DNA of 64,000 nt from Gordionus sp. m RMFG-2023. Taxonomy: Eukaryota; Nematomorpha; Gordioida; Chordodea; Parachordodidae. Positions 25,401 to 38,379 of this stretch are shown in pieces. The position numbers and the translations under genes were made by a program. Location: contig NC_088777.1 in the NCBI RefSeq assembly GCF_954871325.1, forward strand, positions 51,493,974-51,557,973. Reading direction: 5' to 3'. The notes beneath the pieces are model-generated. The model saw only the letters and a program-made list of their open reading frames with translations, did no database searches and had not been told where the DNA came from. Position 1 is the stretch's first letter. Each line of letters opens with the position of its first letter.

Positions 25401-26870
25401 AATGCTTCAATATGTTTATATAAAATTTTTCGACACTATAATATGCACACAACGAGGGTTGGGCATTTAAAAATGTAAATTACCGTTATCCAAAGATGAA
25501 ATATAACCTATAAGTTGCCACTTTTAATTAAAATTTACAAATAGAGGAATTATGGAACATGATAAATTGGAGATATCGGTATAAACTTAAAAAGAATTGT
25601 TCCCTAAAATATATTTAAGTTTATCTACGCTAAAGTTTAAAGTTAATGCCATATTTATTAGCCTTTAATTATATATAAATCTTTTAATGCATTTATTTAA
25701 ATTTTATTTTGTGAATCTATTTTTCCAATATTCTTGCTTCTATATCTATATAAAAAGTCTTATTCTCGGGTATGTAAAAATTTTAGATTTTATATATGGA
25801 ATTTTTTATTTATGAATGTGCAATGAATGTGATTTTAAATGTATAATATTTATAACGAAAATGTAATAACTGTATTATTTCATTCCTTAGGATGTAAAAT
25901 GGCATGTCACCAATTGATTTGTATTGATGACGCTTCAAATTTAATGAATAGAATCTCAGTCTAGATAATTATATGCGGTTTATGCATATTTTAAGTCTAT
26001 GATTTTGCTCCAGCAGTTTTTTTTGATATTCCTTTTAGATTGATAATATTTTCAAAATAAAATCTGAAGTAGCGATAAAAGCTCTCAAGCTGAAGTATAG
26101 TTAAACCCTTTTTTTTAGCAGCAAGCTTAAAATCAATTAAAACAGTAGAAGATACTATAAAGTTTAAGAAGTTTGAAAACCAATGTAGAAGATATTTAGG
26201 ATAGAAGATATTATAAGAACTGTGGCAAGTACTAAGAAAAACTTGGAAAGATGTAATATTTTAAAATATTGATTAGGAATCTAAAATGAAAAAGAAATTA
26301 TAAAAATATGTAACTACCCCTTTTAATAATCTTTACTTTCATACAATTAATAAAAGTAAACAACTTGTAAAGTAAAAGGTATAAACAAAATAATAGTTAA
26401 AAATATAAAAACTTAAAAAGTAATTAAAAAAACGGTATAATAAATTATCTTCCCAAAAAAATAAAACCAACCCCCCCCCCCCCCCCATTATAACTTCCGG
26501 AAAAAAGTGGAGAATTACAAACATCAGAATATCAAATCATAAAAAATATTTAATCTCCATGAAAATGAAGATTATTAAAAAGGGTAATCACTGATTTTTT
26601 AGAAATTTCTTTTCATTTTAGATTTCTAATCAATATTTTATAAAAGTCAAATTCGATTTTGAAAATATTTTGTAGAAATTTAGCGGATATAGGAGTACAC
26701 ATTTCCTTGGCAATTTACATGATCTAGCAAATCTGTTGGGTGGAGACTAAAGTAAATTTTTGTTTTTTAGTTAATAAAGGGGGAGGGGGGAAGGTTATTA
26801 GAACACCTTGAAGAAGGAACCCGCAGAGGTCAGAATAGGTCCCCCGCATGGACTCAATAGAAAATCGCTT

Positions 26871-27083
<213 letters not shown>

Positions 27084-27790
27084 ATACGTTTCAAGTTATT
27101 TAATACGATCGATTATTTATAAAGTATACGAGTTTAAAATAAATCGCTAATTTTATTTTCAGGTGGTTATTTTATTAACGATAAATTTTTTAATAATTTT
27201 TTTTTGCAAAGTTAATTATATGAAGATTAAAAAAGATTTTACAAAACTAACATTTATTTTTAAAATTATATTTATATATATTTTAAAGTTAATTTTTTTT
27301 TTTTTAAAAAAAATAAAATAAAATTATTTATAATTATGGTGGAAATTAGAAAATCTAAAAATAATTTCGCAAAACGGTAATAATAAAAATAAATTTCTAT
27401 TATAGAATTAATAAGATTAAACTTCAATTGGGTTTAGGATTAAATATTTCCTCGAGTCGATAATTTTATCCGGTCAAGATCGATAATAAAAACCGAACCC
27501 AAATCGATACTAACGGCTACCGCCATGGTTCAGTTTAAACCGTCGTTCAACCCGAGAAAACTCGACTGGTAACCTTATAGTGTATTTATAAAATGTATAT
27601 AAATATACACATTAGGCCGATTACCCTTTAATTATATAGGATGAAAATAACCTTTTTTTATATATCTTATTTTAATTTCACCCCAAAAAAAAATATAAAA
27701 TAGGAAATTTTTAGGAAATTTGAAGATTATCTTTACAAATAATTTTTCTTTAAAAAATAAAAATTAATTAAAATTAAATTTTTTAAAAAA

Positions 27791-30700
27791 ATGTTGAAAG
27801 ATCTAATAATCTTAGCCTTTTTCTCGGCTTTCTTCCAAGGGTCAGGTAACTTACATGCAATTTATAAAAATTTTACTCATTTTTCAATTGATTGGGTATC
27901 TAAGAAACTTAAACATTACTGATTAATTATGGTATTTCCCTGCTCACTCTCTCCCGCCTTAGTATCTCCTCCTATATAAAAAAAATATATATATGTTACA
28001 TTTTCGGATTTTTGGAATCATTTTTAAATGCATTGATCTATTCAAAGTTGTGATATTTAGTGTCCTTAACCCCGAAAAAGGAATATGGTAAAAAATATAT
28101 CCTTGGATTGCCTTGAATAATAAAATTGAATATTAAATTAGATAATATCAACTTAGCGTGTTGTAAATATTAATTAATATCTTAAAAATTTCCCTAAAAT
28201 TCTCTACTAATTTTTTTTTTTAAAAATTGAAAATCATAAAAATTCACAAAATTCCTAAAATTTTCTCAACAGCAATCACTTCTAATCGAAATCTACTGGA
28301 TTATCATCAGAATTTTTGTGCAGTTAATTAAAATAGGGCTAAGACCTTTTACGATCTTAAGAAGATCATAAGGTGTAACCCTAAATTTTGTCGAGAAACG
28401 GTTTATATAGCCTTCGATCGGTGGAAAAAATATAAGAAATGAATGTTGGCTGTTATGCAAGAAAAGGGGAGGGCCGTTACATTCACATATATTTCTTTTA
28501 ATTATATTTTTATGTATTTTATAATATATCCTATAATTGTAAGGCATATCATATATAAAGATTTTTGAGAAATATGTCTTTGTTTCATGTTGTACATGAT
28601 TAGAGAAAAATGTGGGGGAGAATTCAGCCATAATTCCAATGGATCCATCTAGCCAGCCTCTTTAGAAAAAAAATTGAGGAAATTGAGCTATTTTATTTTA
28701 ATCAAAATCTCAGCATCATTTCTCATTTTTTTTCTCTATACCAGAAAAGACACATTGTTCAAAGAACATAAAATCAGTCTCCGGGACATTATGGTTTGTT
28801 AAGACATAATATACAATAAATATTTAGGGGCTCAAAAATGGCTTAATTTTTTTATTTTTAAAGTCATTAAATTTGTTCTTTATATATATAACAAACCTCT
28901 CTATAATAATATTATATTTTATTTTCTATTAAGATGCTCAATGCACTTGCATTAATACGAATACTTGTACGGTGACGAACCACACTTTTGCCTACTCTAC
29001 AAACAGTAATTTTATATAAAAAAAATGGCGGAAGGGGTGGTTGAGTGGAGGATAGTGCTCAATTAAAAGTCGCGCAATTTAGACAAAATAACTCTTCGAT
29101 GAAAAATTAATTAGATTTTTAAAAAAAGAAGGTAAAATTAGTGTCGTAAGACGGCTCGTTTTGATCCGCGTTTTAAAAATGGCTGACTCGATATTTTAGC
29201 CAGAAAAAAAAATATTGCCCAATCCTGGATCTTTAGATCTTCCGGTCATCTATGAGCAAAATCTTCAGGATTTCGTAATGTTTATTTGGATTAAAATAGT
29301 GAATTAGCCGTTTTTATCGACTTAAAAAGAGCCATTCAACAACACTAGTTAAAATGCTTAAAGCCTGTAATTGATCCATTTTCCTCAAAGGGTTTTTCTA
29401 ATAAAACGAATCCAATTAACGAGATGTTAATACATTATTCCTTATTAAAAATATATTTTTTCCTATATTCAATTCGGTATTATTACAGCTCCTTCAGAAA
29501 TTCTAGTTTCTAAATGTTTCACGAGACCAGCCGGCGGCGGTGTTATTAGCTGCAAGGCCTCCTATTTCGTTGTTCAGGGTGCGGCTAATAGTACGGGAGA
29601 TTTCTTTAGTATAGGTAAAGCGAAAAAAAAAATTACATTATAATCCCGAGGTTTATATAATTCCAATAATATTTATGTTTTATAAAAACTCAAACTTTGA
29701 TTGACAGCTAGAAAATAAGATAAGACACGTTTTCGATTGAATGACAACTTTAAAAAAAACGTGATGAACTCCATTTTTTGTAAAGTTTCGCTTTTAAGAG
29801 GCAGAATCTTCGCATAAGCACTTATACTTTTCAGATTAATTAGGGATTTATACCACCTCCTCCCAGTGACTATTTAAAATTTCGTTTTGTGAAATTAGAT
29901 AGGTGCGTTTCTTTCCATAAATTTTCATTTCGAAATATCGCGAAGAAAATTATCTCTTTAGAAAGCGTATAAAAGATATATTGAGGAATAATATTTATTT
30001 AAAAGTAAAAAAAGGATATAGGAAAAACGAATTTTATAAGAAGAATCAAAATATTTGGTATGATACGCTAAAACTGTTCAGCTTAACCGTTTAAACTTAT
30101 GAGATAGTTTGGTATAAATTAGGTGGTAGGCGAATAGCAAAAATGCAGCTTAAATTATCGGCCAGTTTTTACCAATCGAGGTTTAAAGATGTAAATTAAT
30201 ATTCTTAGTTTTGATAATCACATTCTTATTCAGAGAGTTATTTGGGTTTGATGAGTTAGAAAGGACGCCATGTACAAATTTATAGTGTTAATAAAACAGC
30301 TGGTTTTGAGTTCGATTTTTTAAAGACGGTTACCTCGATATTTCGTCCTGAAAAATATTACGCAAGCCTTAAGATTTTCCTTATAGATGGTTAGCCAAGT
30401 TTGAAACCCAGGATTTAACAAAAAATCTTTGAAGATCAAAAAAGTATTGAAGATCTCTGCTCATAAAAGAAAATTAGAGCTGAAATCTCTTTACAAAAAA
30501 CATTTTGCTCAAAAAAGCTTCTTTGTTTTTTTTTTGATCTTCAAAAGAGCAAAATATCTTTTGAAGAATTTTTTGAATTTTGAGCAAATGTTAAACACCT
30601 GTTTGAACATCTATTAACGAAATCCCTGGGCTTAGACTATACATTTCCTACGAAAATATTAAGTTGAGCCTTTTAAAAACACTATTAACAATCTTATCTA

Positions 30701-31857
30701 TCTTTCATCATTTCACATTAGTCTATATTTGTATACTTGTTGTAAGTTCGAAGCCAGATTTATTATTAAAGAAAATACATTATACTATTTTTAACCTTAT
30801 TTTTTTCTATTCTATAAGTTACTAACTTTAAACGTTTTTTTTAATTTAGCGATTAGACTTAGTAACTCTACTGGAACGATAAGTACTACTCCCTTGCCCA
30901 GGAATGGAACTATTACAGTAGACGGATCCACCGTTACAAGCGTCTTTGTGCCTATCTGGAATTCCTCCAAAGGGGATAACGTTACATTCTCAACTTCATT
31001 GGCCACGGACGACAACGTGGCCTGTTTAGTGGTATTTATATTTATTTTTTTTAGGCCACAACTAAATTTACTTTGATGTTTTTTTTTTTCATTATTTTTA
31101 TAATTAAATTTACATCAAATAGAACTCGACCTTGAGAATCATTCATAACGTATATAGACTTTGTGTATCATTTTTAAAAACTCCAAAAAATATAATTTTA
31201 TAACTTATTCGCAAAGCGAAATAATATGTAATATATATATATATATTTACTAAATAAGTTACATAAAAATTACATTTTACAATGATAAAATAACAGATAT
31301 ATTCCCCCCCCCCCACACCAATTATGATTCTGGGTTGGTTCCATTTAATATACCAGCAAAGTCTATTCTTCTTTTCTTTCTTTTTAAATATTGGACAAAT
31401 CGCTCAAAAACTATATTGGCGCGGGGTGTTTGTGTCGTTAAATGACTCGTTTTGAGCCGACTTTTTAAAACGGCTAACTCAATATTTTAGCCAGAAAAGC
31501 CCCAAGCATTCGATAATATATGTCTTAGACCTTTGTTCCATCCTATGAGCCAAATCTTCAGGCTCGCGTAAGATTTTTTCTGGATGAAATATTGAGTTAG
31601 TCGTTTAACAACACTAATTGGTATGCTAAAAGAAAACAAAAGAGGAAAGACTTCATTTTGTTAAGAACTCTGGGAATCATTTTATGTTTAAAAAAAGTTA
31701 GAAAAATTATATGAGAATATAAGAGTTGTAAGCCTTAGAAAAAATTTAAAAAATTATACTTTATTAAAAATTGTTATTCAAAAAAAAAAATCATAAATAG
31801 CTGACAAAGATAGGTGCGAAAGCTAAAGTTTATGTCTCGATGACTTCTGGGAACTAA
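27791..31857 (+). CDS. Secreted Cys6 protein, gene A (5 exons)
   Basis: Exons 27791-27845, 28934-29005, 29489-29614, 30850-31031 and 31801-31857 give 163 residues. Intron phases are 1, 1, 1, 0; each boundary has GT/AG and is confirmed by gene B and, for exons 2-5, by gene C. Exon 1 is a signal peptide (MLKDLIILAFFSAFFQGS). The mature part starts DAQCTCINTNTCTV, then VSKCFTRPAGGGVISCKASY, then PRNGTITVDGSTVTSVFVP, then DDNVACLV, and ends with YVSMTSGN. Six cysteines (three in exon 2, two in exon 3, one in exon 4) are shared by all members and could form three disulfides. There are six N-glycosylation sequons (NHT, NST, NST, NGT, NSS, NVT). A secreted or surface role is inferred; I do not recognise the family. 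Without splicing, exon 4 would run on to a non-conserved tail ending at 31,076. Confidence 0.85.
29139..29347. mobile_element. TA-palindrome family copy (intron 2 of gene A)
   Basis: Runs from TA-GTGTCGTAAGACGGCTCG to CATTCAACAACAC-TA with inner ATATTTTAGCCAGAAAAA and TTAGCCGTTTTTATCG. The same insertion is present at the matching site of the right arm (41,693-41,883), so it predates the inverted duplication. Confidence 0.85.
30292..30684. mobile_element. TA-palindrome family copy with internal insertion (intron 3 of gene A)
   Basis: The left half (GTTTTGAGTTCGATTTTTTA, then CGGTTACCTCGATATTT) and right half (AAGTTGAGCCTTTTAAAAAC-ACTA) flank about 180 bp rich in GATCTTCAAA and TTTGAAGATC, which form short palindromes of their own. 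The right arm has the matching composite at 40,330-40,722, so the composite is older than the duplication. Confidence 0.7.
31430..31616. mobile_element. TA-palindrome family copy, left arm only
   Basis: A clean copy, from GTGTCGTTAAATGACTCG to TCGTTTAACAACAC-TA, in intron 4 of gene A. The matching intron of gene B (39,366-39,984) has no such copy, so this insertion most likely came after the duplication. Confidence 0.85.
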
Positions 31858-33423
31858 ATAGATGAATTTAGAAATTCGTTTTTTCCATTAATTTTATAAT
31901 TATTAACAAACTGTAGTAGTATATATTTAATAATTAGTAATATCACATTATATTTTAAATTGCAATTTTTTTTTTGCTTATAGAAATATTTATATATAGC
32001 AATAATATTTCGCTTAGTGTTGAATCATTCAACGTGATATACTTAGTTTTAATGCTAAAAAAAATAAATAAATAAATAATAATTATATGTGTCTTTAAAT
32101 ATCTTCCTACTTCTTATAAAAATTAAACGTGACACCTCCAGAGTTTAACGATAAGTAACTAAGAATATGTACGCGTGGTGGACACGCGACATACGGAGAT
32201 CTCGTTTTTTCGTGAATTTTTTTTATTAATCAAGCATACACATGCACAAATTGGCCAGTTCGCGATTTGTAAATTGGTCTCTATCTAAACGGTAATTCGA
32301 GTAATTTGTATGATACCCAAGTGCCCACTTGACAGAGTTGTTAAAGAGCGCAAAAACATCTGGATTACCGCTAATATTTCAATGTAATTTAATGAAGTTC
32401 CCTATTCTTAAAGTCTTTTTTTTGCTACATATATCTAATTAAGACACTTATATTGTAAGTCTGTATTAAAGCAATTTTTGTTCATTAAACTAAGATATGC
32501 CTTTACTCGTGTTCACCATCTATTTTTACCAATTTTTTTTTTTAACTCTTTCAAGTATTTTTTTGAACCTTTAACTCTGGTATTCACACATCTTCATCCT
32601 TTTGTATGATTCATTATAAAAATTGCCAACTTTGAATGAGTGAGATTGTTCGCTTTCAAAATTATTAAATGTATCAAAGGCGTAGTAAATTGAGAATATG
32701 GTTATATAACACCATACAAATTATTATCTGAATATCATTTGCCATTTGGGCGCTTGCAAACCAGCAAATTCACTTTTGCAACTATGCCGCTCCAGTTCAA
32801 ACAATTCATCCAATTATATTCTTTATTTGTGATCATTTTTGATAATCAAATTGTATGTTTTATAAAAAAAAATCTCTAAATACCCCTGTTTTTATATAAT
32901 CTTGAGACCCTTATGTTTTTTTCGACTAGGCTAACTGGTCAGTCAGCCCCTGTATTTATTTCAAGATTCGTTTCAAAATTAAACGATTTTCGCAGATTTA
33001 GAATGTAAAACGTTTTATAATTTGATAGAATAATAAATTATATATTTTTGAATAACTTTATTACATATTAAAATGTTTATAATGATAGGAATACTATTGC
33101 TTCTAATATTCATCCTGCATTTATAAATCAAATTGGAAGTGGATAAAAAATGGATTAAAATATAGAATTAAAATATAAATTTATTAGTTTTATAAGGAAT
33201 CAATTTTCATATATATATATATAAATATATTTACTATCGATCAAAGATATTCCATTTAGAAAAGAAAAGAAAATTTTGGAATTAAATCAAACAGATTATT
33301 AGGAAGGAAATATATTACACAAATATTATTATTTTTTTTAAAAAACAAATAATACCCACAATAGTAATTAAAAGTTAAAATAAAAAAAGGTATAAATTAT
33401 CTTCCAAAAATATAAAGTGGCAG

Positions 33424-34228
33424 CTAGGGGAGACTGGGGTTGAGTTAACCCAGGGGCTTGGCAAATCAATCACGTTTTAAAATTAAATACTCCAGAAGAT
33501 TAACATTTTATCCTAATATAGTTTTTATTAGTTTACATATATAGACAAAAAAATATCTTTATCAAAAGATTTTTTACATGAAAAATTTGAATTTTAATTA
33601 CTAAAAATATATTATCATTTATAGGTAAATTAAATTTTATATAACAAAGTTTAAACACAGATATTATTTCAATCATAATTTGTCAATTTAGAGCTGGCGG
33701 AGCTTGCTAAACCATTTAAAATCTTGAAAAGTCAATTTCATGGCTGTTTTATGATTAGTATTTAGGATTTATGCTAAGAAACTATAATCTCTCCTTAAAA
33801 TCCTTATTGTCTTTTATGTCCAAAATGTTTATTAAATTAAACCACAATCAAGTTTCAATTTTTTATATATAATTAAGCTTTAATTTAGAAATATTATGAT
33901 ATTTCGAACAATAAAACTATAAAATTATTCTATACGTATCATTATTAATAAATAAAAAAGCATTTCCATTTATTATGGCCTAAAGAAAAACCAATGGTTT
34001 AGGAAGCCCCTTGAAGTACATCCCGTTATTGGGGCTGGACAAAATTTTCACTTTTGCAAAAAATAAAATTTAAAAAAAAAAAGATTATATTCTTAAAATT
34101 TTCATTTATAGAGTATAGTTTTTAGGTATCCAATCCTATACTATTTTTTTAAATATTATCTTAAAAAAAAACAAAGAGCGATAGACAATTTTGTAAAAAT
34201 CGGTTCGAACTAACCCCGGTCTCCCTCA
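33424..34228. mobile_element. Palindromic element with GGGGAGACTGGGGTT ends
   Basis: The left end reads AGGGGAGACTGGGGTTGAGTT and the right end, reverse-complemented, GAGGGAGACCGGGGTTAGTT. About 800 bp, with an AT-rich interior and no long open frame. It interrupts a repeat whose uninterrupted relative lies at about 26,390-26,560: the flanks AAAGTGGCAG and ACAAACATCAAAATATTAAA match AAAGTGGAGAATT-ACAAACATCAGAATATCAAA there. The superfamily is not certain. Confidence 0.65.
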
Positions 34229-34400
34229 CAAACATCAAAATATTAAATCACAAAAAAATATATAACTTCCTTTTAAAATTAACTTGAAATGATATCCTCA
34301 TTCACATACCCTATAATATGAAATAAACAAATTTTCCAAATCGCATAAGTAAAATATCTATACGACAAAATATTAATTTGAATATCACGACAGATACCAC

Positions 34401-34546
34401 TAGTGTTGTTAAACGGATTTTCAAAAAAGTTAACTTGATATTTTAACAAAAAAATATTATTCTAAACCTTTCTGCTATCTATGAGTAAAATGATCAGACC
34501 TGCATAATACCTAGCTAAAATATTTGGGTTAGCCTTAACAGCACTA
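34401..34546. mobile_element. TA-palindrome family copy (short)
   Basis: Runs from TA-GTGTTGTTAAACGG to CCTTAACAGCAC-TA, about 146 bp, shorter than other copies because of internal losses. Confidence 0.8.
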
Positions 34547-34591
34547 GATACATTAATTATCCAGATACATTGCCAATAGGTATATATATAT

Positions 34592-34776
34592 TAGTGTCGT
34601 TAAACGGCTCGTTTTGAGCCGATTTTTAAAAAACGGCTAACTCAATATTTCTTCCAGAAAAATATTAGACGAGCTTGAAGATTTTGCTCGAAGGAACAAA
34701 GGTCTAGACATATATTTAGGCAATATTTTTTGGATAAAATATTGAGTTAGCTGTTTTAAAAAATCGGCCAACACTA
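34592..34776. mobile_element. TA-palindrome family copy (near full length)
   Basis: Runs from TA-GTGTCGTTAAACGGCTCG to AAATCGGCCAACAC-TA. Inside are CTAACTCAATATTTCTTCCA and ATATTGAGTTAGCTGTTTTA as mirrored subterminal blocks. TA at both ends. Frames such as RFFKTANSIFYPKNIA come from this repeat and are not genes. Confidence 0.88.
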
Positions 34777-35407
34777 ATATGTATTCCTACAAGTTTGTGA
34801 TCATCATTTGGTGTTTTAGGTGATCGGGATATTAAATATAATTTATAATTTTTATCCCAAATATATAGTTTTTTAAAAACATTAATTCTTAAATAGTTTT
34901 TTTTAAAAAAAAAATAATACTTGAATACCAATATTTATTTGTTTAAAATTATTAAACGCCAGCTAGCGGGATTATTTTGATTAAATCATATAACCTAAAT
35001 CTTAAGACACAGATCAAGAAATATGGTTTTTCATGAAAAATTAAATAGATAATAAGTTTAACTAATATTCGCTAATAGTTTATAGATATAATCATATCTT
35101 ATGTAAAACATTTTAATTACTTTTAATAAATAAAAATTTTTTATAAATGTCGTATCTATTTTTTTTTTGTACCCTAGAATTTTAAGTCACAGAAATCGAT
35201 TAAATTAATTTTTCGTTCATTTCGAAAAATCATATCTTAGATATACGTCAATTCATTTGAAAAAAATTTTTTTTTAATCCATATTGTAAATTAAAAGAAG
35301 GCAAATGCAGGTCCGGCTCTTAACCAGACCCAGGTAATTAATTTTTTTAAATTAATGAGATTGACTTTTGACGGAACGGATATCCGTCTCCATTTCAAAT
35401 GCCGGCA

Positions 35408-35545
35408 TGTTAAACCCGTTTCGATTTGACCCGATTTTTTTAAAAACGGCTAACTCAATATTTTATCCAGATAATTATTACGTAAGCGTGGTCATAGATG
35501 GCCCCAAAAGTTTGGACATCTATCGGCGAAATGTCGAGGTTTGTA
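35408..35545. mobile_element. TA-palindrome family copy, partial
   Basis: Has GTTAAACCCGTTTCGATTTG, then AACGGCTAACTCAATATTTT and TTTGGACATCTATCGGCGAA, but the right terminal half is missing. Confidence 0.7.
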
Positions 35546-35577
35546 GGTAATATTAATAAATAGCACGGTCATATTTA

Positions 35578-35792
35578 ACGTTGTTAAACGGCTCGTTTTG
35601 AGCGGATTTTTCAGAATGGCTAACTCAATATTTTAGGGCAGAAATATATTACTCAAACCTCGAGACTTTGATAATATGTGTCTAAACATTTGTTCCTTCT
35701 AAGAACAAAATCTTCAAGCTCGCGTTCTGGATGAAATTTTGAGTTAGCCGTTTTTAAAAATCGGCTCAAAAACGAGCCATTTAAACAACACT
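35578..35792. mobile_element. TA-palindrome family copy
   Basis: Begins GTTGTTAAACGGCTCGTTTT and ends AAAACGAGCCATTTAAACAA plus CACT. It follows the partial copy by about 30 bp, so two elements lie almost back to back. Confidence 0.82.
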
Positions 35793-36789
35793 CTCATATT
35801 CTTAAAATAATACTCATAAATCATTTCGATTTTTTTTAAAAAAAAAATTAATTCCTAGAAACCAAAGTGGTTTAAATTTTTCTTAAAAAATATTTACATC
35901 GTGTCGTGGAGTAAATAATAGTGGCAAGGCCGATTCAAAAAAAAAATTTGGCCGGAGTTTTGCGACCCAAAATTTGACTAGATTCGACTTAGCCGATTCA
36001 CAACACTAAGTATGGCCTTACTTGAATTTATATAAAATAAAATTTTTTCTTTTAATTCGTTATCTCAGACAAAAGTATTAAAATATATAAATAAAATATA
36101 CACTTTTTTTTAAAAAAAAATATATAAATTATTTTTATTAATTAAAAATTTCTAACGTTCTCCTCGCCTTCTTTATTTTATTTTTTTTCAATTGATTTTT
36201 TTCCAAACGTTTAAGCAAATTATTAGAGAATTCATTCCAGCCATAATTTTAAAAAAAATATAACACCTATTATAGTTTTTTTTTAAAATTATTAAACGCC
36301 AGCTAACGGAATTATTTTTATTAAATCTTATAACCTAAGTCATAAGACATAGATTAAGAGATGTGGTTTTTCGTAAAAATTAAATGAATAAATAAGTTTA
36401 ACTAATATTCGATAATAGGTTTATACATATAATCATATCTTAATATAGATATTAAAACATGTTAACTACTTTAAAATTATTTATTTAAAAAAAAATATAA
36501 AGGATATGTGGGGAATTTAGCAAGCGAAAGGTAAGGGGATCCATGTGTTTCTATCCTCCACCATGTAAGAATTTAGCTCAGAATTAACGAGTTAATAATT
36601 TTTTATTACAAATATAATTTTTAAATTATCTATATATTAAGAAAAAATAATTAATCTCGTATTTAGCCTTAGCAACGTAGCTTTTGTTTTTAATTAAATA
36701 AACATTCTATGTATTAAATAAAATATATTTTATAAAAATATATTCAACAGGTCATTATTAAAAAATATAATCTTTTAATACTGTTAATT

Positions 36790-37222
36790 TGTTATAGAAA
36801 ATTAAAAAAAATTTTTTGATTTGTAACAATAAAGTATACTCTTGATAAGAATAGAATGTTGACTTACGATTTTTGTAACAATAAAGTTATAGTATCATAA
36901 TTAGATATAGAAAGTTCAAAAACTTATAAAATGTAACAATAAAGTCAATACTCTTAATTGGACATAGAAAATTAACAAACTTTTAATTTCTAAGAATAAA
37001 GTTCATACTCTTAATTAGACATAGAATTTAAAAAAAAACTTTTTTGATTTGTAAGAATAAAGTTTACTCTTGAATAGACATAGAAAGTTAGGACTTATAA
37101 TTTGTAACGATAAAGTTAAAACTCTTAATTAGGCATAGAAAGCTAAGAAATTTTTAACAATAAAGTTAATACTATTAAATGGACATAGAAAGGTAAGATA
37201 AAATTTGTAACAATAAAGTTAA
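36790..37222 (+). repeat. Minisatellite, eight ~55-bp units with AATAAAGT
   Basis: Eight units, each carrying TTTGTAACAATAAAGTTAAT or a close variant, then ACTCTTAATTAGACATAGAA and an AAGTTA-type tail. The AATAAAGT core (GATAAAGT once) starts at 36828, 36880, 36938, 36995, 37056, 37109, 37159 and 37212, so units are 50-61 bp. Units differ by small changes, showing an old array. Confidence 0.9.
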
Positions 37223-37787
37223 TAATGGATTTATTTTGATACTATAAAATATTATATAATTTTTATCATAAATTTATAATCATAAAAAACAAATATTTAA
37301 TGTTGAATGCACAAAATATCTTTATTTGATATCCCATTATATTGATCCGTGAGATGTATTATCCTATATAGTAGATATATAGCTTTAAATGCCTCAATTT
37401 TTCTGTTTTTTCCTATGTTTCAGATTTTACTAAGTTTTAGGCACAGGAGCATTTTTTCCATTTTAGCATTGAATATAATAATTATTTTTTATTTCATCAA
37501 TGCACTATGTAATATCATCAAATTCATTTATATCAGGGTAAATAAATGAATTTTAAATATATCTCAGCAAGGTTTGCAGCCAGTCTAAGATCCACATTCG
37601 TATAATTTTTAATTTTTAAATCTGCTAAATCTTATTTAACATTGCATGCCTTCTCCCCCCCTCCCTCTTTTAATCTGTTTCTCTGAAATTGTTGCTAAAA
37701 ATTTAATCTCTGGGGATAGTTTAAGATGTAATCTCACTTTCTAAAAGGATGACCTCATGAATAGGTTTTATAATTTATTTCTTTATC

Positions 37788-38012
37788 AGCACGTTGGTCA
37801 TAGACCTGCCCAAGGGTGAGAAGGCCCATCCTCCATATAATTATGCCCATTTTTTTCTCAAGGATGCCCACAAACCTTGTAACCCAGATATGAAGTTATA
37901 TGATGGTGGAACTACATCCGAGCCATATATGTTTTGTAATGAGTTAATGAGTGTTGCAACAATGAAAGAAGTAGAAAATAATAATATAAACCTTCTAAAA
38001 AATAGGATTTAA
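37788..38012 (+). CDS. Possible 3' exon, unassigned
   Basis: An acceptor-like ctttatcAG at 37,787 leads into an open frame of about 74 codons with no ATG at its start: LVIDLPKGEKAHPPYNYAHF, FLKDAHKPCNPDMKLYDGGT, SEPYMFCNELMSVATMKEVE and an Asn-rich end with a stop. The balanced composition, including Pro, Gly, Cys and Trp-free hydrophobic runs, is unlike translated AT-rich junk. It reads as the last exon of a gene, but I see no partner exon in the spacer and recognise no family. It lies between the inverted arms on the plus strand. Confidence 0.4.
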   Translation, partial: STLVIDLPKGEKAHPPYNYAHFFLKDAHKPCNPDMKLYDGGTTSEPYMFCNELMSVATMKEVENNNINLLKNRI

Positions 38013-38379
38013 TAATTAATTTTAATTAAATAAATTTGATTTAGAGATTCGTAAATATTAAACTAATTATTGCTTTAATGATATAGCATTTAGTGAAATC
38101 ATCTTTAGGTTTCTCGAGAAGGAAGAAAATTTCTGATTCCTAAAATAAAAATTATTATATTCTCATATATGATTCTAGGAAAATAATCCTCTGGGAAAAA
38201 AAAATTCCGTTTTTCTTAAAGATAATTAAAAAATTGCAAAATAAATAAAATAGGATAAAAAAAAAATTCCCTACAAAATATATCCACGAAATAGAAAAAA
38301 TTCTCAAATAAAATATTATTTAAAATTTACAACTTATATATAAAAATATTGCATTATAAAAAAAAATGTTCAAAAAATT

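Larger units (their letters stand above)
27085..32215 (+). repeat. Left arm of a ~5.2 kb inverted duplication
   Basis: Sequence from about 27,085 to 32,215 matches the reverse complement of about 38,957-44,325 along its length. Anchors include TATACTTTATAAATA at the outer edge; the signal exon; the sequence around TTTCTCGACAAAATTTAGGG in intron 1; exons 2-5; and ACGCGTGGTGG ... ACGCGACATACGGAGAT at the inner edge. By eye identity is roughly 80-90% outside insertions, so the duplication is not recent. It carries gene A. Confidence 0.92.
32216..37780. other. Spacer between the inverted arms
   Basis: About 6.7 kb in all separates the arms. This part holds five or six palindromic elements, a minisatellite and much AT-rich sequence, listed separately. 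32,216-33,300 has no feature I can support. The sequence around 33,300-33,420 together with 34,230-34,270 resembles 26,390-26,560, one old repeat present twice. Confidence 0.5.

Noticed and set aside
28293-28631. 112-codon minus-strand frame in intron 1 of gene A
   Set aside because: The matching sequence in the right arm (about 42,560-42,905) is similar but does not keep the frame, so it is not under coding constraint. The intron conservation itself reflects the duplication.
30812-31015. Minus-strand frame opposite exon 4 of gene A (and its mirror at 40,001-40,213)
   Set aside because: It is the antisense shadow of a spliced exon whose sense frame is conserved in three genes, with matching splice sites and cysteine.
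34716-34931. Frames containing KTANSIFYP-like words (also 16,227-16,478 end and 35,368-35,550)
   Set aside because: The shared words come from the TA-palindrome repeat, not from a protein family.
36790-37222. CRISPR-like array
   Set aside because: The units are contiguous, diverged whole-unit tandem repeats without constant repeats separated by unique spacers, and the genome is eukaryotic.
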